51,197 nucleotides of DNA, taken from Chloroflexota bacterium. GTDB lineage: Bacteria > Chloroflexota > Limnocylindria > Limnocylindrales > CSP1-4. The translations under genes were made by a program, and so were the position numbers. The DNA is taken from contig JAJYLZ010000022.1 in assembly GCA_021787395.1 (NCBI GenBank), forward strand, positions 1 through 51,197. The letters run 5' to 3'. The notes under the pieces were generated by a model. It was not told the DNA's origin. It searched no databases and saw nothing but the letters and a program-made list of their open reading frames with translations. This document shows positions 12,267 through 19,933 of this stretch, one piece after another (position 1 is the first letter of the stretch; each line of letters opens with the position of its first letter).

Positions 12267-13007
12267 TTACTCGGCCTTCTTGGTGGTCTTCTTGGCCGGC
12301 GCCTTCGCGGCGGCGGGCTTGGCGGCAGAGGCCTTCGGGGCCGCGGCCTTGGCCGGCGCCTTCGCGGCGGCGGGCTTGGCCGGCGCCTTCGGGGCTGCGG
12401 CCTTGGCGGCGGCGGCCTTCGCGGCGGGCTTGGCGGCCGATGCCTTCGGGGCGGCGGCCTTCGCCGGGGCCTTCGCGGCGGCGGCCTTCGCGCCGGCCCT
12501 CGCCGGCGCCTTCGCGGCGGGAGCCGGGGTCGTCGTCGCGGGGGCGGTCTCGGCGCGGGTGGTCCGCGAAAGGGCGGCCCGGGCCTTGCCGGCGGCCGTC
12601 TGGGCGCCCTTGGCCTTGACGGCCTTGCCGGCGGCGATGCGCGCCTTGGCGGCCTTCGCGGCGGCGGCCTTGCCGGTGCTCTTCGCGACGTGGCTGCTCA
12701 CGACGGCCTGGCCGCCCATGGCGGCGTTGACCTTCTTCGCGAGGCGGCTCTTGCGGCGGGCCGCGGCGTTGGGGTGGATCGCGCCCACCTTGGCGGCGCG
12801 ATCGAGCGCGGCGACGGCCTCAGCCAGGGTCGCCTGGACGTCGGCGCCCTCGGGCTGCGACGTGGCGGTGGTGAGGGCCTTGGCGACCAGGGTCTTCGCC
12901 GCGGACCGCCGGGGCTGCAGGATCGCGTGCCGGCGCTCAGCCTGGCGGACGCCCTTCAGCCCGGACGGGGTGCGCGCGCCCTGCCATTTCCGAGGCGTTC
13001 TGGCCAA
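12267..13007 (-). CDS. rpsT: 30S ribosomal protein S20 with a long Ala/Lys/Pro-rich C-terminal tail
   Basis: A 246-residue product from a TTG at 13007. Residues 11-97 are S20, a 16S rRNA-binding primary assembly protein: GLKGVRQAERR, then LAEAVAALDRAAKVGAIHPN and AAARRKSRLAKKVN. S20 normally ends here at 85-90 residues. Residues 98-246 are a low-complexity, strongly basic tail of AKAPAKAAAPKASAAKPA-like units ending KKTTKKAE, reminiscent of bacterial histone H1-like or mycobacterial HU tails. The tail is in the same frame and followed by a proper terminator. The start is uncertain: the TTG has GGAG 10 nt upstream and gives about ten extra N-terminal residues. An ATG at 12987 is one base out of frame and would give the canonical N-terminus only with a 1-nt deletion. 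Confidence 0.88.
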   Translation of the reverse strand: MARTPRKWQGARTPSGLKGVRQAERRHAILQPRRSAAKTLVAKALTTATSQPEGADVQATLAEAVAALDRAAKVGAIHPNAAARRKSRLAKKVNAAMGGQAVVSSHVAKSTGKAAAAKAAKARIAAGKAVKAKGAQTAAGKARAALSRTTRAETAPATTTPAPAAKAPARAGAKAAAAKAPAKAAAPKASAAKPAAKAAAAKAAAPKAPAKPAAAKAPAKAAAPKASAAKPAAAKAPAKKTTKKAE

Positions 13008-13096
13008 GGTGGCAATGCTCCGTTCGGTGACTGCAGATGCAATGGGTGCAATGTTCGACGCGCGCGGAAGAGGACAGCCCGCAGGCGCGAAGGCGG

Positions 13097-13127
13097 ATGG
13101 TAGCAGAGCCGGGCGGGAATCGGCCAA
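13097..13127 (-). promoter_or_regulatory. Candidate rpsT promoter
   Basis: On the minus strand TTGGCC (13127-13122) is followed after 19 nt by TGC and TACCAT (13102-13097), an extended -10. The leader would be about 85 nt. S20 leaders are sites of translational autocontrol in E. coli, but nothing here proves that. Confidence 0.4.
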
Positions 13128-13207
13128 CGCGAGTTTCGCCGCGCTGACGCCGGCGGACCGCCGGCCTGGGCGATCGACCCAGCGCGCACCCGCCCGATCG
13201 CCCTGCT

Positions 13208-13241
13208 GGCAGCCGCGGGCCCGCAGGCAGCCGCGGGCCCG
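13208..13241. repeat. Tandem direct repeat, 16 bp identical, period 18
   Basis: The 16-bp unit at 13208-13223 recurs exactly at 13226-13241 with two bases between. It lies just upstream of the TACGGT at 13254-13259. It could be a protein-binding repeat or a simple duplication. Confidence 0.75.
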
Positions 13242-13321
13242 AGCACGATGGGGTACGGTGCTCCGGGCTGCCGTCGACGCTGCCGGGATCGGCGCTCCCG
13301 CTGCAGCCGGGGAGCACGTCA

Positions 13322-14020
13322 ATGCGCCGCGGAGGGGCCCGCTCGATGCAACCGCCTGACGCCCGCCGGCCCCGGCCCGCGCGGCTCGTGCTGCTGCGGC
13401 ACGGCCACCCCGCCGCGCCGCCAGGGGTCTACCTCGGCTCCCGCCTCGATCCGCCGCTCGACGCGCTGGGGGTCGAGCAGGCGATCGCAGCGCGCGGCAG
13501 GCTCGCCTCGATCCACCCCGCGTTCGTCCTCACGTCGCCACTGCGGCGAGCCCGCGAGACGGTGGCGCTGGCGGCCGCCGGGCAGGCGATCGCCACGGCA
13601 GCCGACATCCGGGAGCAGGACCTGGGCGCGTACACCGGGCTCACCTGGAGCCAGATCAAGGGGCTGGGAGACGATGCGGCGCGGGCCTGGCGGGCCGGTG
13701 CGGCAGCGCCCGGAGGCGAGGACGCGCGGTCGATGTGGCGGCGCTCGATCCGGGTCGCGCTCGCGGCGGCGGAGCGGCTCGAGGACGGCGAGGACGCGCT
13801 GCTCGTCTCGCACAACGGCCCGATCCGGGGACTGCTCGCGAGTGCTCGCGGGCTGGCGCCCGAGGACGCCCGCCGCTTCCGGGTCCGCCACGCCTGCCCG
13901 AGGTCGATCAGGCTGACCCCCGCCGTCCTCGAGCGGTGGCGGGCGTTCCTGGCCGACTCGGCCACGCCGGAGGCCCGGGTGCCCGGGGACGGGGAACCCG
14001 GCCCGCCCGCGGAGTCCTGA
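13322..14020 (+). CDS. Histidine phosphatase family protein
   Basis: A 232-residue protein of the phosphoglycerate-mutase-like superfamily. The phosphohistidine motif is LLRHGHP near residue 25, the second arginine lies in SPLRRARETV, and the second catalytic histidine in LVSHNGPIRG. The start is ATG 13322, with GGGGAG about 8 nt upstream; an in-frame ATG at 13346 is possible. The sequence GVYLGSRLDPPL recalls phosphatases of the CobC/PhoE type rather than a true glycolytic mutase. The place next to gap-pgk-eno is suggestive, since no gpm is present, but the protein lacks the length and motifs I expect of dPGM. Substrate unknown. Confidence 0.85.
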   Translation: MRRGGARSMQPPDARRPRPARLVLLRHGHPAAPPGVYLGSRLDPPLDALGVEQAIAARGRLASIHPAFVLTSPLRRARETVALAAAGQAIATAADIREQDLGAYTGLTWSQIKGLGDDAARAWRAGAAAPGGEDARSMWRRSIRVALAAAERLEDGEDALLVSHNGPIRGLLASARGLAPEDARRFRVRHACPRSIRLTPAVLERWRAFLADSATPEARVPGDGEPGPPAES

Positions 14021-14129
14021 CCGGCGCGCGGGAGGCACCCTCGCGGCGACGCCCGCCGGATCCCGGCAGTAAGAGGGTTCTCATCGTCGCTTCATCCGTG
14101 CCTCCCCGACAGACCGCAGCCTGTCGCCC
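14021..14129 (+). promoter_or_regulatory. Probable promoter region of the glycan operon
   Basis: The 109-base gap before the first glycosyltransferase contains TAAGAG (14070-14075) as a weak -10 candidate. No Shine-Dalgarno sequence is evident in front of the ATG at 14130. Confidence 0.25.
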
Positions 14130-15473
14130 ATGGACACGCTGACGGCCCCCGCAACCGGCGTCCTGCCGATCCATGCGATCACGACGGGCGCCCATCCTCT
14201 GCCGGACATCAAGCACCCCCAGCACCGCGAGCGCGGCGACTCGGCGCACCTGCGCCGCATCCTCCTCTACTCCCACGACACCTACGGACTCGGGCACCTG
14301 CGCCGCAACCTGGCCATCGCCGGGCACCTGCTGCGCACGATCGACCAGCTGCAGGTCGTCCTCGTGAGCGGCTCGCCGGTCGCGTCGCGCTTCCCCCTCC
14401 CCCGCGGGCTGCAGATCGTCAGTCTGCCGCCGGTCGTGAAGGTGGCGCCCGAGGCGTACGACGCCCGGGACCACGAGATCGGCTTCGGCGTCGTGAGCCG
14501 GGCGAGGGCCGCGATCATCGCGGACGTCGCCCGGCGCTTCCGCCCCGACGTGCTGCTCGTGGACCACGCGCCCCTGGGCATGAAGGGCGAGCTGCTGCCC
14601 ACGTTCGAGACGCTGCGCCGCCACGTGCCCGGCGCGCGGATCGTCCTCGGCCTGCGCGATGTGCTCGACGACCCGGACGACGTCCGACGCGCCTGGGACG
14701 CCGAGGGGATCCTGGCCAGGATCGAGCAGGTGTACGACCGGATCCTCGTGTACGGCTCGCAGGACATCCTCGACGCGGCCAGCGCGTACGGGATCGCAGG
14801 CTCCGCCCGCGAGCGCGTCTCGTACTGCGGCTACATCTCCCGCGTCGACGAGCGGCCCCTCGCGTTCCCGCGGCCCGCCGCGCCGTCGGGCGCGGGGTAC
14901 GTCCTGGGCACCGCCGGGGGCGGCGAGGACGGCTTCGAGGCCCTGCTCGCGACCGTGCAGGCCGCCACCGCGCTCGACCTCGACGCGCTGATCGTGGCCG
15001 GCCCCCTCATGCACCGCGAGGGCCGGGAGCGCCTGGCCGCCGACGCCGCCAAGGCCGGCGGCCGGGTGCAGGTCGTGGACTTCGTGCCCGACATGGAGGC
15101 GGCCATGGCCGGGGCGTCGGCCATCGTGACCATGGGCGGCTACAACACGCTGTGCGAGGCGGTCGCGAGCGGCGTGCCCACGGTCGTCATCCCGCGCACC
15201 TGGCCGCGGCGCGAGCAGGCGATCCGCGCCCGCCTGTTCGAGGAGCGCGGGCTCGTCCGCGTCGTCGACCCGGGCGACGATCTGGCCGGGCGGCTCGCCC
15301 CCCGGCTTCGCGAAGCCCTGGGGGACCGCCGGCGCCCGGTGCCCGGGATCGACCTCCACGGGGCGCGGCGCGTCCGCGAGGCGCTCCTCGACGAGGCCGC
15401 GGCCGCGGCGCGACAGCGGGCCGCGCTCAGCGGGCGGGCGTCCCTCGCCGCGCCGTCGCTGGCGACCGCATGA
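14130..15473 (+). CDS. Predicted glycosyltransferase, COG4671-like (GT-B, MurG-like fold)
   Basis: A 447-residue protein. After a variable 40-residue N-terminus comes ILLYSHDTYGLGHLRRNL, the hallmark of the predicted glycosyltransferases grouped as COG4671. The C-terminal nucleotide-sugar half has VVDFVPDMEAAMAGASAIVT, then MGGYNTLCEAVASGVPTVVI, as in MurG/GT28 enzymes. No membrane segments are seen. It overlaps the next glycosyltransferase by 4 nt (ATGA), so it belongs to the same operon. In other bacteria relatives are found near polysaccharide or capsule genes; donor and acceptor cannot be read from the sequence. The ATG at 14130 is the likeliest start, but no ribosome binding site supports it. 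Confidence 0.8.
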   Translation: MDTLTAPATGVLPIHAITTGAHPLPDIKHPQHRERGDSAHLRRILLYSHDTYGLGHLRRNLAIAGHLLRTIDQLQVVLVSGSPVASRFPLPRGLQIVSLPPVVKVAPEAYDARDHEIGFGVVSRARAAIIADVARRFRPDVLLVDHAPLGMKGELLPTFETLRRHVPGARIVLGLRDVLDDPDDVRRAWDAEGILARIEQVYDRILVYGSQDILDAASAYGIAGSARERVSYCGYISRVDERPLAFPRPAAPSGAGYVLGTAGGGEDGFEALLATVQAATALDLDALIVAGPLMHREGRERLAADAAKAGGRVQVVDFVPDMEAAMAGASAIVTMGGYNTLCEAVASGVPTVVIPRTWPRREQAIRARLFEERGLVRVVDPGDDLAGRLAPRLREALGDRRRPVPGIDLHGARRVREALLDEAAAAARQRAALSGRASLAAPSLATA

Positions 15474-16747
15474 GCGGCGGGGTCGCGTACCTCACCAAGC
15501 GGTTCCCCCGCCTGTCCGAGACGTTCATCCTCGACGAGATCCTCGGGCTCCAGGCCGAGGGCGTGCCGCTCCGCGTGTTCTCGATGGGGGACCCGCAGGA
15601 GACCGTGGTCCAGCCTGACGTCGAGCGGGTGCAGGGGCCGGTGCGCTACCTGCACGGCCGCGGCGGCTGGCGCGAGCGGATCCGGAACGGGGCCCGCGCG
15701 GCGGCCGCGCACGGGCGCCGCCTGGGCCGGTCGCCTGCGCGCTACGCCGCCGTGCTCCTACGAGCCGAGCGGGAGCGCCCCGGCTTGGCCTCCATCCGCA
15801 GGTTCAACGAGGCGGTCCTCCTCGCCGACTGGGTGGAGGCGGACGGGTCCGCGCACGTGCACGCCGCGTTCGCCCACGGCCCCGCCGAGGTCGCGCGCCT
15901 CGTCCACCGGCTCACCGGGATCCCGTACAGCTTCTCCGGCCACGCGAAGGACCTCTACCTGACCTCGCCCGCGGCGCTCGCCCGTCGGGTCCGGGACGCC
16001 CAGTTCGTGCTCGTGTGCTCCTCGACCGCCGCCGACCACCTCCGCAGGATCGCCGCCGACAACGTCGGCGAGGCCTTCGCGGACAGGATCGTCCTCGCCC
16101 CCCACGGCGTGGACACGGCGCGGTTCAGGCCCCTCGCGGCGGGCCAGGCGCCCGGGGCGGCGGAGCAGGCGGGCGGCACGCTCCACGTGCTCGCGGTCGG
16201 CCGGCTCGTCGAGAAGAAGGGGTATCCGGTCCTGCTCGAGGCGCTCGCGCGGGCGCGGGCCCAGGGCCACGCGATCGACCTCACGGTGATCGGCGGCGGG
16301 GCGCTCCTGCCGCTCCTCCGGGCGAGGGCGGATGCGCTGGGCGTGGCCGGGGCCGTCCACTTCCTCGGGCCGCGCAACCAGCGCGAGGTCGTGGCCGCCT
16401 ACCAGCGGGCCGACCTGTTCGCCCAGGCGAGCGTGGTCCTCCCGGACGGGGACCGCGACGGCATCCCGAACTCGGTGCTCGAGGCCATGGCCAGCGGGCT
16501 GCCCGTGGTGGCGACCCAGGCGGGCGGCATCCCCGAGGTCGTCGCGCACGGGGAGTGCGGCCTCCTCGCGGCACCGGGCGACGCGGGCGCCCTGGCGGCC
16601 CACCTGGCGGCACTCGCCGGCGACCCGCAGATGCGCCGCCACCTGGGGCGCGGCGCCCGGGCGCGCGTGGTCCAGGGCTTCGACCGCCAGAGCATGATCC
16701 GCGCCATCGCCCCGCTGTTCAGCGCGGCCTCCGCCGGCAGGCCCTGA
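15470..16747 (+). CDS. Glycosyltransferase family 4, colanic-acid/exopolysaccharide type
   Basis: A 425-residue GT-B enzyme. The N-terminus VAYLTKRFPRLSETFILDEI is typical of the WcaL/EpsD-like GT4 group. The acceptor half includes HVHAAFAHGP and PYSFSGHAKDLY. The donor half has LAVGRLVEKKGYPVLLEALA, IGGGALLPLL and the EX7E-like region around NSVLEAMASGLPVVATQAGG. ATG 15470 overlaps the upstream stop (ATGA), and its own stop overlaps the next start by one base (TGATG). It probably transfers a hexose to a lipid-linked or secreted glycan at the inner face of the membrane. Confidence 0.88.
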   Translation: MSGGVAYLTKRFPRLSETFILDEILGLQAEGVPLRVFSMGDPQETVVQPDVERVQGPVRYLHGRGGWRERIRNGARAAAAHGRRLGRSPARYAAVLLRAERERPGLASIRRFNEAVLLADWVEADGSAHVHAAFAHGPAEVARLVHRLTGIPYSFSGHAKDLYLTSPAALARRVRDAQFVLVCSSTAADHLRRIAADNVGEAFADRIVLAPHGVDTARFRPLAAGQAPGAAEQAGGTLHVLAVGRLVEKKGYPVLLEALARARAQGHAIDLTVIGGGALLPLLRARADALGVAGAVHFLGPRNQREVVAAYQRADLFAQASVVLPDGDRDGIPNSVLEAMASGLPVVATQAGGIPEVVAHGECGLLAAPGDAGALAAHLAALAGDPQMRRHLGRGARARVVQGFDRQSMIRAIAPLFSAASAGRP

Positions 16748-17997
16748 TGCGGATCACGTACCTCCTGCCCGACCCCGGGATCCCCGTGGGGGGCAGCAAG
16801 GGGGCCTCCGTCCACGTCGCCGAGGTGACCCGCGCGATGGCCTCGGCCGGGGCCACGGTCCAGCTGCTCGCGATGCGCTCGGCGCGGCCCGCCGCCACGG
16901 CCCCAGGGGGTCCGGGCGTGGAAGCCGGTCTCGTGGCCGGCGGCGTGGCCCTCCGGCTGTTCGAGACGGGCCCGCTCCCGCGCGGGCCGGAGGGAGATCC
17001 CGAGCGCCGCCGCGCCGTGGAGCAGTTCCTCGACTGGTCCGAGGGCGAGGCCCGGCGGTTCCAGCCCGACCTGGTCTACGAGCGGCTGTCGCTGTTCGCG
17101 GGCGGGGGTTCCCGGCTGGCGAGGCGCCTCGGCGTGCCCCGCATCGTCGAGGTGAACGCCCCGGTCGCGTCCGAGCGGGAGGCCCACGCCGGCCTCGCCC
17201 TCGCCGCCGACGCCCGGCGGGCCGAGCGCGACGCGCTGGCCGGCGCCCACGCGGTGGCCGTGTCGGCGGCCCTCGAGCCGTGGTGCCGCGCTCACGGCGC
17301 CGCCTCGGTCCAGGTCATCCCGAACGGGGTGGACACGCGCCGCTTCGACCCCTCCCCGCAGGCGGGCGCGGCGGCTGCGCTCCGGCGGTCCCTCGGCCTC
17401 GAGGGCGCGGAGGTGGTGGGGTTCGTCGGCAGCATGAAGCCGTGGCATGGCGTCGCGACCCTGCTCGAGGCGGCCGCGCTGCTCGCCCCGCGCCGCCCCG
17501 CCCTGCGCGTCCTGCTGGTCGGGGACGGTCCAGCGGCCGCCGCCGCCCGGCAGCGCGCCGCGGAGCCCGACCTGGCGGGCCGCTGCCGGTTCACCGGGGC
17601 GGTCGCCCCGGACCTCATCCCCGCCCACCTCGCGGCCCTGGACGTGGCGGTCGCCCCCTATGACGCCCCGGTGGCGGACGGGGCGTTCTACTTCTCGCCC
17701 CTCAAGGTGGTCGAGGCGATGGCCGCCGGGCGCCCCGTCGTCGCGTCCCGGTTCGACCCGGTCGAGGCGATGCTCGCCGGGACCGGGCTGCTGGTCGAGG
17801 CCGGCAGCGCGACCGCCCTGGCGGGCGCGATCGGCGAGCTGCTCGACGACCCGGCGCGCGCGGCGCGGCTGGGGGCCGAGGCCCGCGAGCGGGCAGTCTC
17901 CGGCTTCGGCTGGGACGCGGTCGTGGCGCGGATCCTCGCGGCCGTCCCGGCGCGGCCTGCGCGACCGGTCCCCGACTGGGCCGCGGAGGCCGTCTGA
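16747..17997 (+). CDS. Glycosyltransferase family 4
   Basis: A 416-residue GT-B enzyme. The N-terminal half has GGSKGASVHVAEVTRAMA, a common acceptor-loop signature. The C-terminal half carries VQVIPNGVDTRRF, VVGFVGSMKPWHGVATLLEA, LLVGDGPA and the donor-site segment around FSPLKVVEAMAAGRPVVAS. It is coupled to the previous gene by a TGATG overlap and followed one base after its stop by the GTG of the ABC exporter. The two GT4 enzymes and the COG4671-type enzyme probably build successive linkages of one repeat unit. Confidence 0.87.
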   Translation: MRITYLLPDPGIPVGGSKGASVHVAEVTRAMASAGATVQLLAMRSARPAATAPGGPGVEAGLVAGGVALRLFETGPLPRGPEGDPERRRAVEQFLDWSEGEARRFQPDLVYERLSLFAGGGSRLARRLGVPRIVEVNAPVASEREAHAGLALAADARRAERDALAGAHAVAVSAALEPWCRAHGAASVQVIPNGVDTRRFDPSPQAGAAAALRRSLGLEGAEVVGFVGSMKPWHGVATLLEAAALLAPRRPALRVLLVGDGPAAAAARQRAAEPDLAGRCRFTGAVAPDLIPAHLAALDVAVAPYDAPVADGAFYFSPLKVVEAMAAGRPVVASRFDPVEAMLAGTGLLVEAGSATALAGAIGELLDDPARAARLGAEARERAVSGFGWDAVVARILAAVPARPARPVPDWAAEAV

Positions 17998-17998
17998 G

Positions 17999-19933
17999 GT
18001 GCGCCTCCATCGATCGCCAGCGGCCGCCCCGGCGGCCGGCCAGCCGTCGCGCGGCACCGTGGACGCGGCCGTGCCCGGGGCTCCCCGCGGGACGCAGGCC
18101 CTGCGGCGGTTCCTGCCCTTCCTGCGGCCGGTCCGCCGCACGCTGGCCGCCGGTCTCCTCGCCAGCGCCCTCCAGGCGGTCTTCCAGTGGCTGTCGCCCT
18201 GGCCGCTCCAGATGGTCTTCGACAACGTCCTCAACCACCTGCCGCTGCCCGCCTGGCTCGCGTTCCTGCCCGCGGCGCCGGACCAGCGGCTGGCGGTCCT
18301 GTCGCTCGCCGCGGTCGTCATCGCGCTCGGCCTCGCCGTCTTCGGCTACGCGTCGGCCTACCTGATCGGCAAGGCGGGGCAGGGCTTCGTGTACGGCATC
18401 CGCATCGCGCTGTTCACGCACCTGGAGCGCCAGTCGCTGGCCTTCCATGAGCGCAGGACCACCGGGGACCTCATGAGTCGGCTGAGCGGCGACGCCCAGG
18501 CCCTCCAGAGCGTGATGGTCGATGCGATGCCCTCGATGGTGAACAGCCTGTTCACGCTCACCGGCATCGCGGTCATCATGCTGATCGTCGACTGGCGGTT
18601 CGCGCTGCTCGTGCTCGGCCTGGTCCCGGTCCTCCACCTGAGCCTGAGCCGGTTCATGGGCGGGCTCAAGACCTCGGTCCGGGCGGCACGGCGCCAGGAG
18701 GGGGCCGCGTCCACGGTGGCCCAGGAGGTCCTCACCTCCATCGCCGCCGTCCAGGTGTTCGGACGGGAGGCGGACGAGGCGGAGCGGTTCGCCAACGCGA
18801 CGTCGGAGGGGCTCGAGGCGAACCGGCGGGCGATCGCGCTCCAGTCGGCCCTGACCACGACGGCGAGCACGGTCATGGCCCTGGGCCTGGTGCCGATCGT
18901 CTGGCTCGGGGCGCTCGCGATCATCGACGGCGGCCTCACGGCCGGCAAGCTCCTGGTCTTCACGGCCTACCTCCGGGCCACCTACACGCCCATCCGCCAG
19001 CTCACCAAGCTGGCGATCGTCTTCGGGCAGGGCCTCGCCGCCTCCGAGCGGCTCGCCGAGCTGCTCGACGCCACCGACGAGCTGCCCGACGGCGGCGCAC
19101 CGCACACCGGCCGGCCCGCCCTCGGGCGGCTGGTGTTCGACCGGGTCGGGTTCCGCTATCCGTCCGGCGCCGCGACCCTCGCGGACATCCGCCTCGAGGT
19201 CCCCGCCGGGGGCCGCCTCGCGATCGTGGGCGCGACGGGCTCGGGCAAGAGCACGCTCGTGCGGCTCGTCCCCCGCTTCTACGACCCGACCGCCGGGGCT
19301 GTGCTCCTCGACGGCGTGGACCTGCGCGACCTGCCGCTGGCCGAGCTCCGCCGCCAGGTCGGCATGGTGACCCAGGAGCCGTACATCTTCCGGGGCACGG
19401 TCTGGGAGAACATCGCCTACGGCGCCGCCGGGCCGCGCCTGTCGCGCGAGCAGGCGATCGCCGCGGCCAGGGCCGCGGGCGTCGACGGCGTGCTCGAGCG
19501 GCTCAGCGAGGGCTACGACACCCCGGTGTCCGAGCGCGGGGCGACGCTCTCTGGCGGCCAGCGCCAGGCGATCTCGATGGCCCGCGCCATGGCCCGCTCA
19601 CCGCGCGTGCTCATCCTCGACGAGCCCACGACCGGGCTCGATGCCGGGTCGGAGGCCCAGCTGCTCCGGGCCCTCGAGCGGCTCGCCCGGGGGCGCACCA
19701 CGATCATCGTCAGCCACCAGCTCGGCGCCGTCCGGACCGCCGACCAGATCGCGGTCCTCGACCGCGGCCGCGTCGTGGAGCTGGGCACGCACCAGGAGCT
19801 GCTGCGGGTCCGCGGCCGCTACTGGCGGCTCCACGAGGCCCAGCGGGGCAACGCCTCGCCCATCCAGTCCGGCCTGCTCGGCCTCTCCGCGCTGCTCGAC
19901 GCCTTCCGCCCCCTCACCGGAGGATCCCGATGA
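17999..19933 (+). CDS. ABC exporter, fused membrane and ATPase domains (ABCB/MsbA-like)
   Basis: A 644-residue half-transporter. The GTG at 17999 has GGAGG about 10 nt upstream. Residues 35-330 hold a six-helix exporter domain, including YLIGKAGQGFVYGIRIALFT and FHERRTTGDLMSRLSGDA. The ATPase half has Walker A GATGSGKST near residue 411, the Q-loop in MVTQEPYIFRG, signature LSGGQRQA, Walker B VLILDEPTTGLD and the switch His in VSHQL. It should work as a homodimer, flipping a lipid-linked or hydrophobic substrate. The position between glycosyltransferases and UDP-glucose dehydrogenase points to glycan or glycolipid export. It ends in a 4-nt overlap with the dehydrogenase. Confidence 0.92.
   Translation: MRLHRSPAAAPAAGQPSRGTVDAAVPGAPRGTQALRRFLPFLRPVRRTLAAGLLASALQAVFQWLSPWPLQMVFDNVLNHLPLPAWLAFLPAAPDQRLAVLSLAAVVIALGLAVFGYASAYLIGKAGQGFVYGIRIALFTHLERQSLAFHERRTTGDLMSRLSGDAQALQSVMVDAMPSMVNSLFTLTGIAVIMLIVDWRFALLVLGLVPVLHLSLSRFMGGLKTSVRAARRQEGAASTVAQEVLTSIAAVQVFGREADEAERFANATSEGLEANRRAIALQSALTTTASTVMALGLVPIVWLGALAIIDGGLTAGKLLVFTAYLRATYTPIRQLTKLAIVFGQGLAASERLAELLDATDELPDGGAPHTGRPALGRLVFDRVGFRYPSGAATLADIRLEVPAGGRLAIVGATGSGKSTLVRLVPRFYDPTAGAVLLDGVDLRDLPLAELRRQVGMVTQEPYIFRGTVWENIAYGAAGPRLSREQAIAAARAAGVDGVLERLSEGYDTPVSERGATLSGGQRQAISMARAMARSPRVLILDEPTTGLDAGSEAQLLRALERLARGRTTIIVSHQLGAVRTADQIAVLDRGRVVELGTHQELLRVRGRYWRLHEAQRGNASPIQSGLLGLSALLDAFRPLTGGSR

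Larger units (their letters stand above)
13008..13321. other. Divergent intergenic region between rpsT and the phosphatase gene
   Basis: This 314-base stretch has no gene that I can support. It holds the candidate rpsT promoter on the minus strand, an 18-bp tandem duplication at 13208-13241 and a TACGGT (13254-13259) that could be the -10 of the phosphatase gene. Confidence 0.6.
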
